This document shows, piece after piece, positions 23,641 to 31,019 of a stretch of DNA of 39,359 nucleotides. This stretch comes from Holophagaceae bacterium (GTDB taxonomy: Bacteria > Acidobacteriota > Holophagae > Holophagales > Holophagaceae), in the NCBI GenBank assembly GCA_017859955.1, contig JAFNAB010000018.1:1-39359 (forward strand), written 5' to 3'. Below the pieces are notes generated by a model. The model made no database searches. It saw only the letters and a list, made by a program, of their open reading frames with translations, and had not been told where the DNA came from. Each line of letters opens with the position of its first letter. Positions within the stretch are counted from its first letter, which is position 1. A program made the translations under genes and the position numbers.

Positions 23641-23648
23641 GCCAAGAA

Positions 23649-24155
23649 TCAGTTCCTCTTGAGGATGCCCCAGGCGGTCAGCAGCCCCTGGAGATGATCC
23701 AGATGGTGGAGCGTGGCCATGTGCTCCCCGGTGCGTTCCTCAGAACTGCGTTCGTTGAACCAGATGGCCCGCATGCCTGCGGCACGGGCGGCCTCCACAT
23801 CCTCCTGGAAGTTGTCCCCGACCATCACCACCCGATCCGCAGGCACCTTGAGGGCCGCCAGAATGCGGGGGTAGAAGTCCGGGGAGGACTTGGAGACTCC
23901 CAGTCCACGGGAGCAATAGATGCGCTTGATGAAGGTGTCCAGCTCCACCCGGGCCAGGGCCTCCCGGATATCGGCCTCGTCACTGTCCTCCGCCTGGGTG
24001 GCCAATCCAATGTTGACCTGGCCGTGGATCCTGTGGAGGGCCTTGCGGGCATCCGTAACGGCTTCCACCTTCCGCCAGTCCTTCATCTTCCCCTTGGATC
24101 CGGGAAAGTCCCGCATCAGGGTGTCACCCCAGTCGAAGAGAACCCAGGCGTTCAT
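23649..24155 (-). CDS. HAD-superfamily hydrolase
   Basis: This 168-residue phosphatase-like protein has motif I FDWGDTL with Asp8 and Asp11 (a Trp replaces the common Phe/Leu), a Lys in GVSKSSPDFYPRIL, and motif IV MVGDNFQEDVEAARAAGM. The cap is small (about residues 15-85). ATG 24155 overlaps the aspartase stop (ATGA), so it is translated with aspA. The substrate is unknown; HAD proteins of this kind act on small phosphomonoesters. It lies on the same strand as hydF downstream. Confidence 0.87.
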   Translation of the reverse strand: MNAWVLFDWGDTLMRDFPGSKGKMKDWRKVEAVTDARKALHRIHGQVNIGLATQAEDSDEADIREALARVELDTFIKRIYCSRGLGVSKSSPDFYPRILAALKVPADRVVMVGDNFQEDVEAARAAGMRAIWFNERSSEERTGEHMATLHHLDHLQGLLTAWGILKRN

Positions 24156-25540
24156 AGGGGACTCCCCAGGCGCCCCACGGCTTCCGGACTGGTCAGCTCG
24201 TGAAACTGCTCTTCGGTGAAGAGGCCTTCGGCGATGCCACGGTCCTTGACACTGCAAGCCGAGAGCTGAGCCCTGCCCACCAAGGCGCAAAGGGTCTCGT
24301 ACCCCAGGAGAGGCAGAAGGGCAGTAGCAGCGGCTGTGCAGTTCTCCACAGTATTCCGGCACCGCGCCTCGTCAACCTCCAGGCCCTCGATACAGTGGCG
24401 CCGGAGGATGTCGCAGCCCCGGGCCAGGAGGTCCAGGCTCTCCAGGAGGCAGTGGGCCACCAGAGGCAGGAAGGGGTGGAGCTCCAGGCTGCCCATAGAG
24501 ATGGCGAAGGAGAGGGCCTGATCGTGGGCCATGGCCATGAGGGCCGCTTGGGTCACGGCCTCCGGGATCACCGGATTCACCTTGCCCGGCATGATGGAGC
24601 TCCCGGCCTGGCGGGGCGGGAGCCGAAGCTCTCCTATCCCAGCTTCCGGGCCGCTGGAGAGGAGCCTCAGGTCCCCGCATATCTTGATGAGGGTGGTGGC
24701 CAGAGCCTTCAGAAGGCCCGAGACCTCCACGAAGGTGTCGGCGTTCTGGGTCGCCTCCACCAGATTCTCAGCCCGGGCGAGGCCCAGACCCGTGATCTCC
24801 CGGAGTTCGTCCACGACCTTGAAGATGTATTGCCGGGGGGCCGCCAGCCCCGTCCCCACGGCGGTACCCCCGAGGTTCACCACCCGGAGGCGCTCTTCGC
24901 TCTTGGCCAGACGCCAGCGGTCCCGGTTCAGGGCTTCCGCATAGGCCCCCATCTCCCGCCCCAGGGTGATGAGGACAGCATCCTGCATCTCTGTACGGGC
25001 GATCTTCACCACATGGGCGAAGGCCTTCTCCTTGGCCTGGAAAGCCTCCTGGAGGGCCAGCACCTGGCGCTCCAGCTCCCGCAGCCCCCAGATGGCAGCC
25101 ACCCGAAGCGCCGTGGGAAAGGTGTCATTGGTACTCTGGTGCAGATTCAGGTGATCCGAGGGGGAGACCAGACCGTACTCCCCGCGGGGCCATCCAAGGA
25201 GTTCCAGGGTCCGGTTGGCCAGAACCTCGTTCACGGCCATGTTGGTGCTGGTGCCAGCCCCACCTTGCAGGGCGTCCACCGGAAGCTCTGACACCAGGAT
25301 ACCGGCCATCAGCTCACCGCAGGCCCGCTTCATGGCCGGAACCAGGTCCCGGGGCAGACAACCCAGGGAATCATTGGTCTGAAGCGCAGCCAGCTTCACG
25401 GCCCCGAAGGCCCGCAGCAGCTCCGGGTGGACGGGTCGCCCCAGCAGGGGAAAGTTCTCCACGGCCCGGAGGGTATGGATCCCGTGGCGGGTCGAATCAT
25501 CCAACGACCGCTCTCCCAGAAAATCCCGCTCGATGCGCAT
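24152..25540 (-). CDS. aspA: Aspartate ammonia-lyase (aspartase/fumarase family)
   Basis: This 462-residue protein matches the aspartase/fumarase superfamily: GGAGTSTNMAVNEV near residue 93, the HQSTNDTFPT substrate loop, and the signature GSSIMPGKVNP near residues 312-322 with the catalytic Ser. The N-terminus RIERDFLGERSL..GIHTLRAVENFPL is characteristic of aspartases rather than fumarases (whose start reads more like RxExDTxG). It makes fumarate and ammonia from aspartate. It is coupled to a HAD gene and near hydF. In several bacteria aspartase genes lie with the hyd maturation genes, where ammonia supply for the H-cluster's bridging dithiomethylamine ligand has been proposed. Confidence 0.9.
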   Translation of the reverse strand: MRIERDFLGERSLDDSTRHGIHTLRAVENFPLLGRPVHPELLRAFGAVKLAALQTNDSLGCLPRDLVPAMKRACGELMAGILVSELPVDALQGGAGTSTNMAVNEVLANRTLELLGWPRGEYGLVSPSDHLNLHQSTNDTFPTALRVAAIWGLRELERQVLALQEAFQAKEKAFAHVVKIARTEMQDAVLITLGREMGAYAEALNRDRWRLAKSEERLRVVNLGGTAVGTGLAAPRQYIFKVVDELREITGLGLARAENLVEATQNADTFVEVSGLLKALATTLIKICGDLRLLSSGPEAGIGELRLPPRQAGSSIMPGKVNPVIPEAVTQAALMAMAHDQALSFAISMGSLELHPFLPLVAHCLLESLDLLARGCDILRRHCIEGLEVDEARCRNTVENCTAAATALLPLLGYETLCALVGRAQLSACSVKDRGIAEGLFTEEQFHELTSPEAVGRLGSPL

Positions 25541-25586
25541 GACACCTCCGTCTCCAACAGGATAAGGGAAATAGGTGCCCAGCCTT

Positions 25587-25647
25587 CATCCTGTACATCC
25601 TGACGATCCTGTTCCTTCTTTTTCAATAGGGCAGGATGTACAGGATG
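25587..25647. repeat. 16-bp inverted repeat (CATCCTGTACATCCTG type)
   Basis: Arm 25587-25602 is the exact reverse complement of 25632-25647, with a 29-base loop holding a T-rich stretch. This CATCCTGTACATCCTG sequence belongs to a class of short repeats seen between genes in many bacterial genomes. It lies between divergent aspA and plsC, upstream of both. Confidence 0.7.
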
Positions 25648-25739
25648 GTCTCAACGGTCTGATCAACGAGAGCCCCACCCCCGCCAAGGAATCCTGGGCT
25701 CCAGCCCCCGATCTGGGTTTCAATGGAGGTGGAGGTTCC

Positions 25740-26486
25740 GTGAAAAGCTGGCGACACAATCCCGTTTGGAAGGCGTTTCTTGTGGTCTGGGGGCTGATCA
25801 GCGTCTGCCTGACGGCCATCGGAGTCCTGGTCGCCTCGATCTTCCTGGGGCCGAAACGGGCCTTCTTCACCGTAGCTCCCCTGTGGGTACGCCAGATCTT
25901 TCCCCTCTGCGGCGTGAAGTGGAGTGTCCGGGGCTGGGAGGACCTGCCGGAGGAGATCCGCAGCGGCAAGCAGCCCGTCATCTTCATGTCCAACCACGAG
26001 AGTCATCTGGACCCCCCCTTCCTCATCCACGCCATTCCCATCCCGGCGGTCTACATCGCCAAGAAGGAGGTCAAGTGGATGCCCCTGGTGGGCTGGGCCG
26101 CCTGGGCGGCGGGCACCATCTTCATCGACCGGGGCAACCGGGAGAAGTCCATCAGGAGCCTTCGACGGGCGGCGGAGGAGATCCGGGGCGGCAAGAATGT
26201 GCTGATCTTCCCCGAGGGCACCCGCACCCGCAACGGCCAGCTGGGCTCATTCAAGAAGGGGGGCTTCAACCTCGCCCAGGATGCGGGGGTCCCCATCGTC
26301 CCCCTGGCCACCGTAGGGGGCTATCGCATCCTCCCCGCCGATAGCCTCTCCCCCAGCCCAGGCCGCTTTGATGTCCTCTTCGGCCAACCGGTCCGCCTCG
26401 AAGATTTCCCCAATCGCGATGCCCTCCTGAACGAAGTCCGGGACCGGATCACCGCCTTGAGGGAGAAGGCCGGACAGGGTCACTGA
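25740..26486 (+). CDS. plsC: 1-acyl-sn-glycerol-3-phosphate acyltransferase
   Basis: This 248-residue inner-membrane enzyme adds the second acyl chain to make phosphatidic acid. It has an N-terminal hydrophobic segment (about 10-35), motif I NHESHLDPPF (HX4D at 86-91), motif II GTIFIDRGNREKSI, motif III IFPEGTRTRNGQLGSFKKG (near 157) and motif IV VPIVPLATV. GTG 25740 is taken as the start because GGAGGTGGAGG lies directly upstream. The longer frame from 25575 is encoded by the inverted repeat at 25587-25647 and has no family similarity. Confidence 0.9.
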   Translation: MKSWRHNPVWKAFLVVWGLISVCLTAIGVLVASIFLGPKRAFFTVAPLWVRQIFPLCGVKWSVRGWEDLPEEIRSGKQPVIFMSNHESHLDPPFLIHAIPIPAVYIAKKEVKWMPLVGWAAWAAGTIFIDRGNREKSIRSLRRAAEEIRGGKNVLIFPEGTRTRNGQLGSFKKGGFNLAQDAGVPIVPLATVGGYRILPADSLSPSPGRFDVLFGQPVRLEDFPNRDALLNEVRDRITALREKAGQGH

Positions 26487-26526
26487 AACAGGGTGTATGC
26501 TTGCCTCATCCAAGCACGAGGCTTTC

Positions 26527-27144
26527 ATGCGCAAACTCCTACTCACCCTGCCCCTCCTGATCAGCGCTACCCTTCCTGCCCAGCAGACCAACATCACCGG
26601 AGGCGTCCACGCCGGACTCAGCGCCCCCTTCGGCGACTTCGCGGACAAGAAGGATAGCTACGGGTATTACCTGGGCGCCAATGAAGGGCTGGGCCTCCAG
26701 GTGGGCGGACACGTCAACTTCGAGTTCGACCGACACCAGGAACTCCGACTGCACGCCACGGTTCTGGGCTTCGCCAGCAAGGAGCAGGACGCCTACGACG
26801 GCTCCTACTATGGCACCGCCCAGAACACCTTCGGCATCGTTCAGGTTGGCGGGGACTACCTCTACCATTTCACCAGCCCCTCAAGGGGCGGCTACCTGCT
26901 TGGGGGTTTGAGCCTCAACCAGGTGAAGGCGACCTATTCCTTCACTGGGTATCCAGACTATGAAGTCTCCCAATCAGGCCGCCTGGGCTTCCGGGTGGGT
27001 GGTGGCTATCACTTCAATCGGATCTTCAGCCTGGAAGGAAGTCTGAACAACGTTTCCGTGGACAGCAACGGCACCGATGGCATGGGGTTGAACGCCATCA
27101 CCTGGGTTTCCCTGGACGCCGTGCTTCGCTTCGGCGGGCGCTAG
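26527..27144 (+). CDS. Outer-membrane beta-barrel protein
   Basis: This 205-residue protein has a signal peptide (MRKLLLTLPLLISATLPAQ) and then alternating strands rich in Gly, Tyr and Phe, with a C-terminal strand WVSLDAVLRFGGR. It fits the small OmpW/OmpX or OMP_b-brl barrel type with eight strands. ATG 26527 begins the signal peptide; an upstream ATG at 26497 adds ten residues with no benefit. Its stop shares a CTAG with the stop of the convergent miaA gene. Function unknown; a structural or small-molecule porin role is typical. Confidence 0.8.
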   Translation: MRKLLLTLPLLISATLPAQQTNITGGVHAGLSAPFGDFADKKDSYGYYLGANEGLGLQVGGHVNFEFDRHQELRLHATVLGFASKEQDAYDGSYYGTAQNTFGIVQVGGDYLYHFTSPSRGGYLLGGLSLNQVKATYSFTGYPDYEVSQSGRLGFRVGGGYHFNRIFSLEGSLNNVSVDSNGTDGMGLNAITWVSLDAVLRFGGR

Positions 27145-28136
27145 ATCGAGAGGCGCGCCAGCGCCTCGCCGAAGCCCTCCCCCTCCGGATCCCACACCGG
27201 TAATTCCGGCCACTGGTTGCGGAAGAAGGTGGTCTGGCGCTTGGCGTAAGTCTGGGTTTCCTGGACGATGCGGGCTTCGATATCCCTGGGATCGCCTCCT
27301 TCCAGCCAGTGGAGATAGCCCAGGGGGCGGAGCTCCCGGAGGAGGTCTTCCTGACCTGAGCGGACCAGGGCCTGGACCTCTTCGGGCCAGCCCGCCTCCA
27401 CCATGGCCCGGACCCGGCGCTGGATGCGCGCCCTCAGGGCCTCCCGGTCCGGGAGCACCAGCAGGCCCTTCCAGCCCTCGGGAAGGCCTGGCTTCACCCC
27501 ATCCAGGAGCTCCGAGGGGCGTCGCCCGGTGGCCAGGTGGAGGGCCAGGGCCCGCTGGATGCGAGAGCGGTCATTGGGGTGGAGTTGGGCCGCCCGCTGG
27601 GGATCCACAGCCTGAAGGAAGCGGTGAAGCCTGGGTGCCCCTAGACGATCGCACCAGGAGCGGGTCCTGTCCTGGATCGCTTCCGTCACCTCCGGCAGCT
27701 CGCTGAGTTGCTGCCAGATACCCCGCAAGTAGAGCCCGGAACCCGTCACCAGGACGGCCCGGGGGCAGTCCGAGAGCCAGCCCCGGACCAGCCCGCCGAA
27801 GGCCTGGGGATTCAGACGCTGGGTGAGCGGCAGCTCCCCATAGCCCAGGTGGGGAACCTCGCCCCGCTCCTCGGGGCTCGGCTGGCCGGTGCCGATGGCC
27901 AGGCCCCGGTAGGCCTGGAAGGGATCCCCATTGACCACCGTGGCCCCCAGTCGCTGGGCCAGGGCCGCCGCCAGAGCCGATTTCCCAGAAGCGGTGGGGC
28001 CCAGGATGGCGAGTTTAAACGGTGGGTGGTCCCCCTCGCTCATGGACGGGGAGGCCGGGCTCGGCCCGGACTCTCCGTGGGGAGCACGAGGGGGACGCAG
28101 AGCGAGCCCCGCGAGCGGGCGGTCCCCTTCGTTCAT
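27141..28136 (-). CDS. miaA: tRNA dimethylallyltransferase with a repeat-derived N-terminal extension
   Basis: MiaA adds an isopentenyl group to A37 of tRNAs reading UNN codons. The P-loop ILGPTASGKSALAAALA, NGDPFQAYRGLAIGTGQP, the VTGSGLYLRGI block, NDRSRIQRAL and the C-terminal YAKRQTTFFRNQWPE are all family marks. Two starts are possible. ATG 28136 overlaps the upstream stop (ATGA) and gives 331 residues. ATG 28043 gives 300 residues and the normal family start MSEGDHPPFKL. The extra 31 residues are encoded by the palindromic element at 28058-28131. Both starts are followed by a similar sequence (GAAGGGGACC and GAGGGGGACC), as if the start had been duplicated by the insertion. Neither has a strong ribosome site. 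Confidence 0.9.
   Translation of the reverse strand: MNEGDRPLAGLALRPPRAPHGESGPSPASPSMSEGDHPPFKLAILGPTASGKSALAAALAQRLGATVVNGDPFQAYRGLAIGTGQPSPEERGEVPHLGYGELPLTQRLNPQAFGGLVRGWLSDCPRAVLVTGSGLYLRGIWQQLSELPEVTEAIQDRTRSWCDRLGAPRLHRFLQAVDPQRAAQLHPNDRSRIQRALALHLATGRRPSELLDGVKPGLPEGWKGLLVLPDREALRARIQRRVRAMVEAGWPEEVQALVRSGQEDLLRELRPLGYLHWLEGGDPRDIEARIVQETQTYAKRQTTFFRNQWPELPVWDPEGEGFGEALARLSI
28058..28131. repeat. Palindromic element, copy 2, at the 5' end of miaA
   Basis: It is homologous to 15001-15075 in acr3: 28079-28102 and 28116-28131 match with one mismatch each, and GGGCTCGGCC (28058-28067) corresponds to 15001-15010. The outer stem pairs GAGGGGGAC with GTCCCCTTC; the inner part can fold as CCCGC-TC-GCGGG on the minus strand. 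It lies between two copies of the miaA start-like sequence, keeping the frame open across 93 bases. Confidence 0.75.
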
Positions 28137-28465
28137 AAAAGCCTGGGCAGGATGCGGGCGGCCTGATCCCGGGCCAACTTGGCCGCCTCAAGGGCATGTT
28201 CGAGCACTTCACCCGGGGCCTGGTGCTGGGTCAGAAGGGCCACGCACTGGTTCCGCAGATGCTCCACCTCGCCCTCGGGGTCCGGAACGTGGCGTTCCGC
28301 CCCTGCCTCCAGGATGGCCAGGAAGCAGCGGAGGGCATCACAGGCTGCGGTGATGGCTGGCGCAGGCGAGCAGCCAGCCTGAAGCGCCAGGGCTGCAGCC
28401 AGGAAGCGCAGCCCGTCCTCGAACCTCGACTGGAGGGCCCCGGCGGGTCCGGAGGACGGGCTCAT
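28133..28465 (-). CDS. Small helical protein of unknown function
   Basis: This 110-residue protein appears entirely helical, rich in Ala and Leu, with segments GLRFLAAALALQAG, AACDALRCFLAILEAG and EVLEHALEAAKLARDQAARIL. I do not recognise a family; the short helical shape is reminiscent of HEPN or four-helix bundles but no motif supports that. It starts four bases after the purF stop and its stop overlaps the miaA start (ATGA), so it is an operon member and very likely a real gene. Confidence 0.7.
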   Translation of the reverse strand: MSPSSGPAGALQSRFEDGLRFLAAALALQAGCSPAPAITAACDALRCFLAILEAGAERHVPDPEGEVEHLRNQCVALLTQHQAPGEVLEHALEAAKLARDQAARILPRLL

Positions 28466-28469
28466 GGGC

Positions 28470-29831
28470 CTACTTCCTTGGCAGGACGGGGTAGGCGCCG
28501 TTGAAGCAGGCGTAGCAGAAGCCCTTGCCGCCGGGATCCGTCATGGCGGTCTGGAGATCCTCTTCGGTGAGATACCCCAGGGAGTCGGCCCCCAGGAATT
28601 CCCGGATTCCTTCGACGCTGTGGTTGGCGGCGATCAGGTGCTCCCGGCTGGGCGTGTCAATGCCGTAGAAACAGCTGTGAGTGGTCGGAGGGCTGGAGAT
28701 GCGGAGATGCACCTCGGCGGCCCCGGCCTCCTTCACCATCTGGACGATCTTGCGGCTGGTGGTGCCCCGGACGATGCTGTCGTCCACCAGGACCACCCGC
28801 TTGCCCTTGAGCAGTTCCCGGACCGGGTTCAGTTTGATCTTCACACCGAAGGAACGGATGCTCTGCTTGGGCTCGATGAAGGTGCGGCCCACGTAGTGGT
28901 TGCGGATCAGGCCGAACTCGAAGGGGGCCCCACAGGCCTCGGCATAACCCAGAGCGGCGCTCACGCCGGAGTCGGGAACCGGCACCACCAGATCCACGTC
29001 TGCGGGATAGCGCTTGGCCAGAAGGCGCCCCATCTCCCGGCGGGTGCCCATGACCGAGCGGCTATAGACGAAGGAGTCGGGTCGGGCGAAATACACATGT
29101 TCGAAGACACAGGGCTTGGGCTCGACGCCGCTGATGGGATAGCGGGACCGGGAGCCCTCGGCGTCCACGATCATGAGTTCCCCGGGCTGGATCTCCCGTT
29201 CGTAATCAGCCCCCACCAGATCGAAGGCGCAGCTCTCGCTGGAGAAGACCACCGCATCGCCCAGTTTGGCCAGGGAAAGAGGCCGGAAGCCCCGGGGGTC
29301 CCGGGCAGCCATGATCTGCGTGCCGCTGAGGACCAGCAGGGAGAAAGCGCCCTCGACCTGACGGAGGGCTTCCACGACGGCGTCCTCGAGGGTGGCGGCG
29401 CAGGCCCGGTTGATGAGGGCCAGGATCACTTCGGAATCGGAGGGGCTGGTGAAGACCTGTCCCTGCTCGATCAGGCGACGGCGCAGGACCTCGGTATTGG
29501 TGAGGTTGCCGTTGTGGCAGAGGGCTACCTGACCGAAGCGCCCCTCCACCAGGAAGGGATGGGCGGCGGAGGCCACGTTACCCCCCGTGGTGGAATAGCG
29601 CGTGTGCCCGATGGCCGCATCCCCCGAAAGGCGATCCAGCGTGTCAGGGCTGAAGACATCCGCCACGTAGCCCTGGGCCTTGTGGAGCAGGAGTTCCTTC
29701 TCCCCGCGGGAGCAGATGCCTGCCGCTTCCTGGCCCCGGTGCTGCAGTGCGTAAAGTCCCAGATAGGTCTGGCGGGATGCCTCTGGATGGGGCCAGATGC
29801 CGAAAACGCCACACTCGTCCTTGAAAGCCAT
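28470..29831 (-). CDS. purF: Amidophosphoribosyltransferase
   Basis: PurF, 453 residues, makes phosphoribosylamine from PRPP and glutamine, the first step of purine synthesis. The N-terminal Ntn glutaminase begins MAFKDECGVFGIW, so Cys7 becomes the nucleophile after removal of a six-residue propeptide, and HRGQEAAGI and GNLTN follow. The PRPP site is VVLVDDSIVRGTTSRKI. Cysteines in KPCVFEHVYFARPDS, THSCFYGID and GFCYACFNGAYP match the 4Fe-4S ligands of the Bacillus-type enzyme. ATG 29831 is chosen because it gives the short propeptide; an in-frame start at 29900 adds a non-homologous sequence. It is followed directly by the small helical gene and miaA. Confidence 0.95.
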   Translation of the reverse strand: MAFKDECGVFGIWPHPEASRQTYLGLYALQHRGQEAAGICSRGEKELLLHKAQGYVADVFSPDTLDRLSGDAAIGHTRYSTTGGNVASAAHPFLVEGRFGQVALCHNGNLTNTEVLRRRLIEQGQVFTSPSDSEVILALINRACAATLEDAVVEALRQVEGAFSLLVLSGTQIMAARDPRGFRPLSLAKLGDAVVFSSESCAFDLVGADYEREIQPGELMIVDAEGSRSRYPISGVEPKPCVFEHVYFARPDSFVYSRSVMGTRREMGRLLAKRYPADVDLVVPVPDSGVSAALGYAEACGAPFEFGLIRNHYVGRTFIEPKQSIRSFGVKIKLNPVRELLKGKRVVLVDDSIVRGTTSRKIVQMVKEAGAAEVHLRISSPPTTHSCFYGIDTPSREHLIAANHSVEGIREFLGADSLGYLTEEDLQTAMTDPGGKGFCYACFNGAYPVLPRK

Positions 29832-29871
29832 AATTTCCCCCAACGTCCAGAATACCCGATGAGCCCGGCCT

Positions 29872-30468
29872 CTACCGAAGCTCGACCCGCTCCTCGGCAA
29901 AGGTGATCGCTTCCACCGGTGGCGCCGTAAGCTTGGCGAGCGTCTTCAGGAGGGCGGTGCCCTCCTCCGCAGGGGCCGCATGGGTGCGCAGTTCCACACG
30001 TTCAAGCTGCATCTCCACCGAGTGGAGTTCACCGGTGGCAAAACGCCCGCTTAAGTAGGCAAGCGCCAGCACTCCAGGCTTAACTTCCACCAGATAGGCA
30101 TAGACCCCCGTTCCGATGGGGATCTGGACATCCCACACGTGACAGAGGCGCTTTCCGTAGCGGATCACAGCCCCGCGAGGAGAGGTACCCGGTCCTGGTC
30201 CGGCAAAGTAGAGCAGACGCTCAGCCCGGGGAAGGACGCCGCGCAGGGAGCCCGAAAGAGGTTCCAGGCGCCAGCCACCCATGCGGGGTGGCTTGACGCG
30301 ATTCCGGGTGCGCAGGACCGGGGTGGGCACGAGTCGGAAGCGGCCCTCCACGGGCTCCGAATCCCCCTGAAACTGAAGCCGGATGCGATAGGAAAGACCC
30401 TCCGGACTCCCGCCGTTCAAGAGACTCGCACTCAGAATCCATGCGCCAAGGGCGCCAAACATCTTCAT
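29872..30468 (-). CDS. Secreted protein of unknown function
   Basis: This 198-residue protein has a signal peptide (MKMFGALGAWILSASLLNG). The mature part is beta-rich, with YRIRLQFQGDSEPVEGRFRLV, GAVIRYGKRLCHVWDVQIPIGTG and VYAYLVEVKPGVLALAYLSG, suggesting a compact sandwich. No family was recognised. It lies 32 bases after a lipoprotein gene and 40 bases before purF on the same strand, in the run led by the hybrid kinase. Exported, periplasmic or outer-membrane associated. Confidence 0.75.
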   Translation of the reverse strand: MKMFGALGAWILSASLLNGGSPEGLSYRIRLQFQGDSEPVEGRFRLVPTPVLRTRNRVKPPRMGGWRLEPLSGSLRGVLPRAERLLYFAGPGPGTSPRGAVIRYGKRLCHVWDVQIPIGTGVYAYLVEVKPGVLALAYLSGRFATGELHSVEMQLERVELRTHAAPAEEGTALLKTLAKLTAPPVEAITFAEERVELR

Positions 30469-30500
30469 CTACAGCCACCAACTGATGTCCAGGATAGCGG

Positions 30501-31019
30501 CTACTTTCTCACCTCGAAACTCGAAAGGAAGGCCTGACCCCGGGGATCGCCTGCCCGGCCTGTCGTGGCCTGGGCATGGTGCAGCCGACCGCGACGGACC
30601 ACGACGATGCCTTCCACCCAGGCGCCCGTCGGAACCGTGGCCCGGTAGCGGAATCCCGGCCCCTGGGCCGGTGGGAGCTCGGTGCGGGTGAATCCCGTGA
30701 AACGCTTCTTCATCCAGGCCTCAAAGCTGTCCAGGACGCCAGCCGATGTGCTCCCCCCCTTGGTCCCAGGCGGCAGGTTGCCCACGTTCACATAACAGGC
30801 CACATCCAGGCGACCGGAGGGGGCATAGGCCGTACTGAACCAATCGATATTCCCGAAAGGGGTGTCCTCGGAATATTTGGCCATCCGGGCCTCGCCCGGA
30901 AACACGGCCTTGACGCCCAGGGAGGGGTCGTCCAGCGTGAATGGCTTTTCCGCCTGGCAAGCCAGGAACCCGATGAGCCCCAGCCCAACCCAGATCAGCT
31001 TGGCTTTGCGCCCGATCAT
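30501..31019 (-). CDS. Lipoprotein of unknown function
   Basis: This 172-residue protein has a lipoprotein signal: MIGRKAKLIWVGLGLIGFLAC with the lipobox LAC and Cys21. The mature protein contains FTLDDPSLGVKAVFPGEARM and WFSTAYAPSGRLDVACYVNVG, similar in feel to small periplasmic domains in which a target protein's PSLGVSVxFPG segment is followed by a two-layer fold, but I cannot name it. Its ATG overlaps the stop of the hybrid kinase gene (31016-31019), so the two are translationally coupled and may act in one pathway. Confidence 0.8.
   Translation of the reverse strand: MIGRKAKLIWVGLGLIGFLACQAEKPFTLDDPSLGVKAVFPGEARMAKYSEDTPFGNIDWFSTAYAPSGRLDVACYVNVGNLPPGTKGGSTSAGVLDSFEAWMKKRFTGFTRTELPPAQGPGFRYRATVPTGAWVEGIVVVRRGRLHHAQATTGRAGDPRGQAFLSSFEVRK

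Larger units (their letters stand above)
23108..23648. other. Repeat-rich intergenic region upstream of hydF
   Basis: About 540 bases with no credible gene. It holds a CGCGGAGG-type repeat at 23141-23169 and an inverted copy at 23615-23640, a perfect 20-bp hairpin at 23384-23447, and smaller hairpins at 23450-23484. There are also stretches with the look of widespread dispersed repeats (CGCGGATGAATTGGATGCA near 23316; TTTATCGGCGTTTATC near 23516). The open frames that cross it are repeat-derived. The region separates hydF from the HAD-aspartase pair and must contain any separate hydF promoter. Confidence 0.6.

Noticed and set aside
25160-25185. Third copy of the palindromic element (CGAGGGGGAGACC in aspA)
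   Set aside because: Only about nine bases match, the second arm is missing, and the sequence encodes a normal stretch of aspartase.
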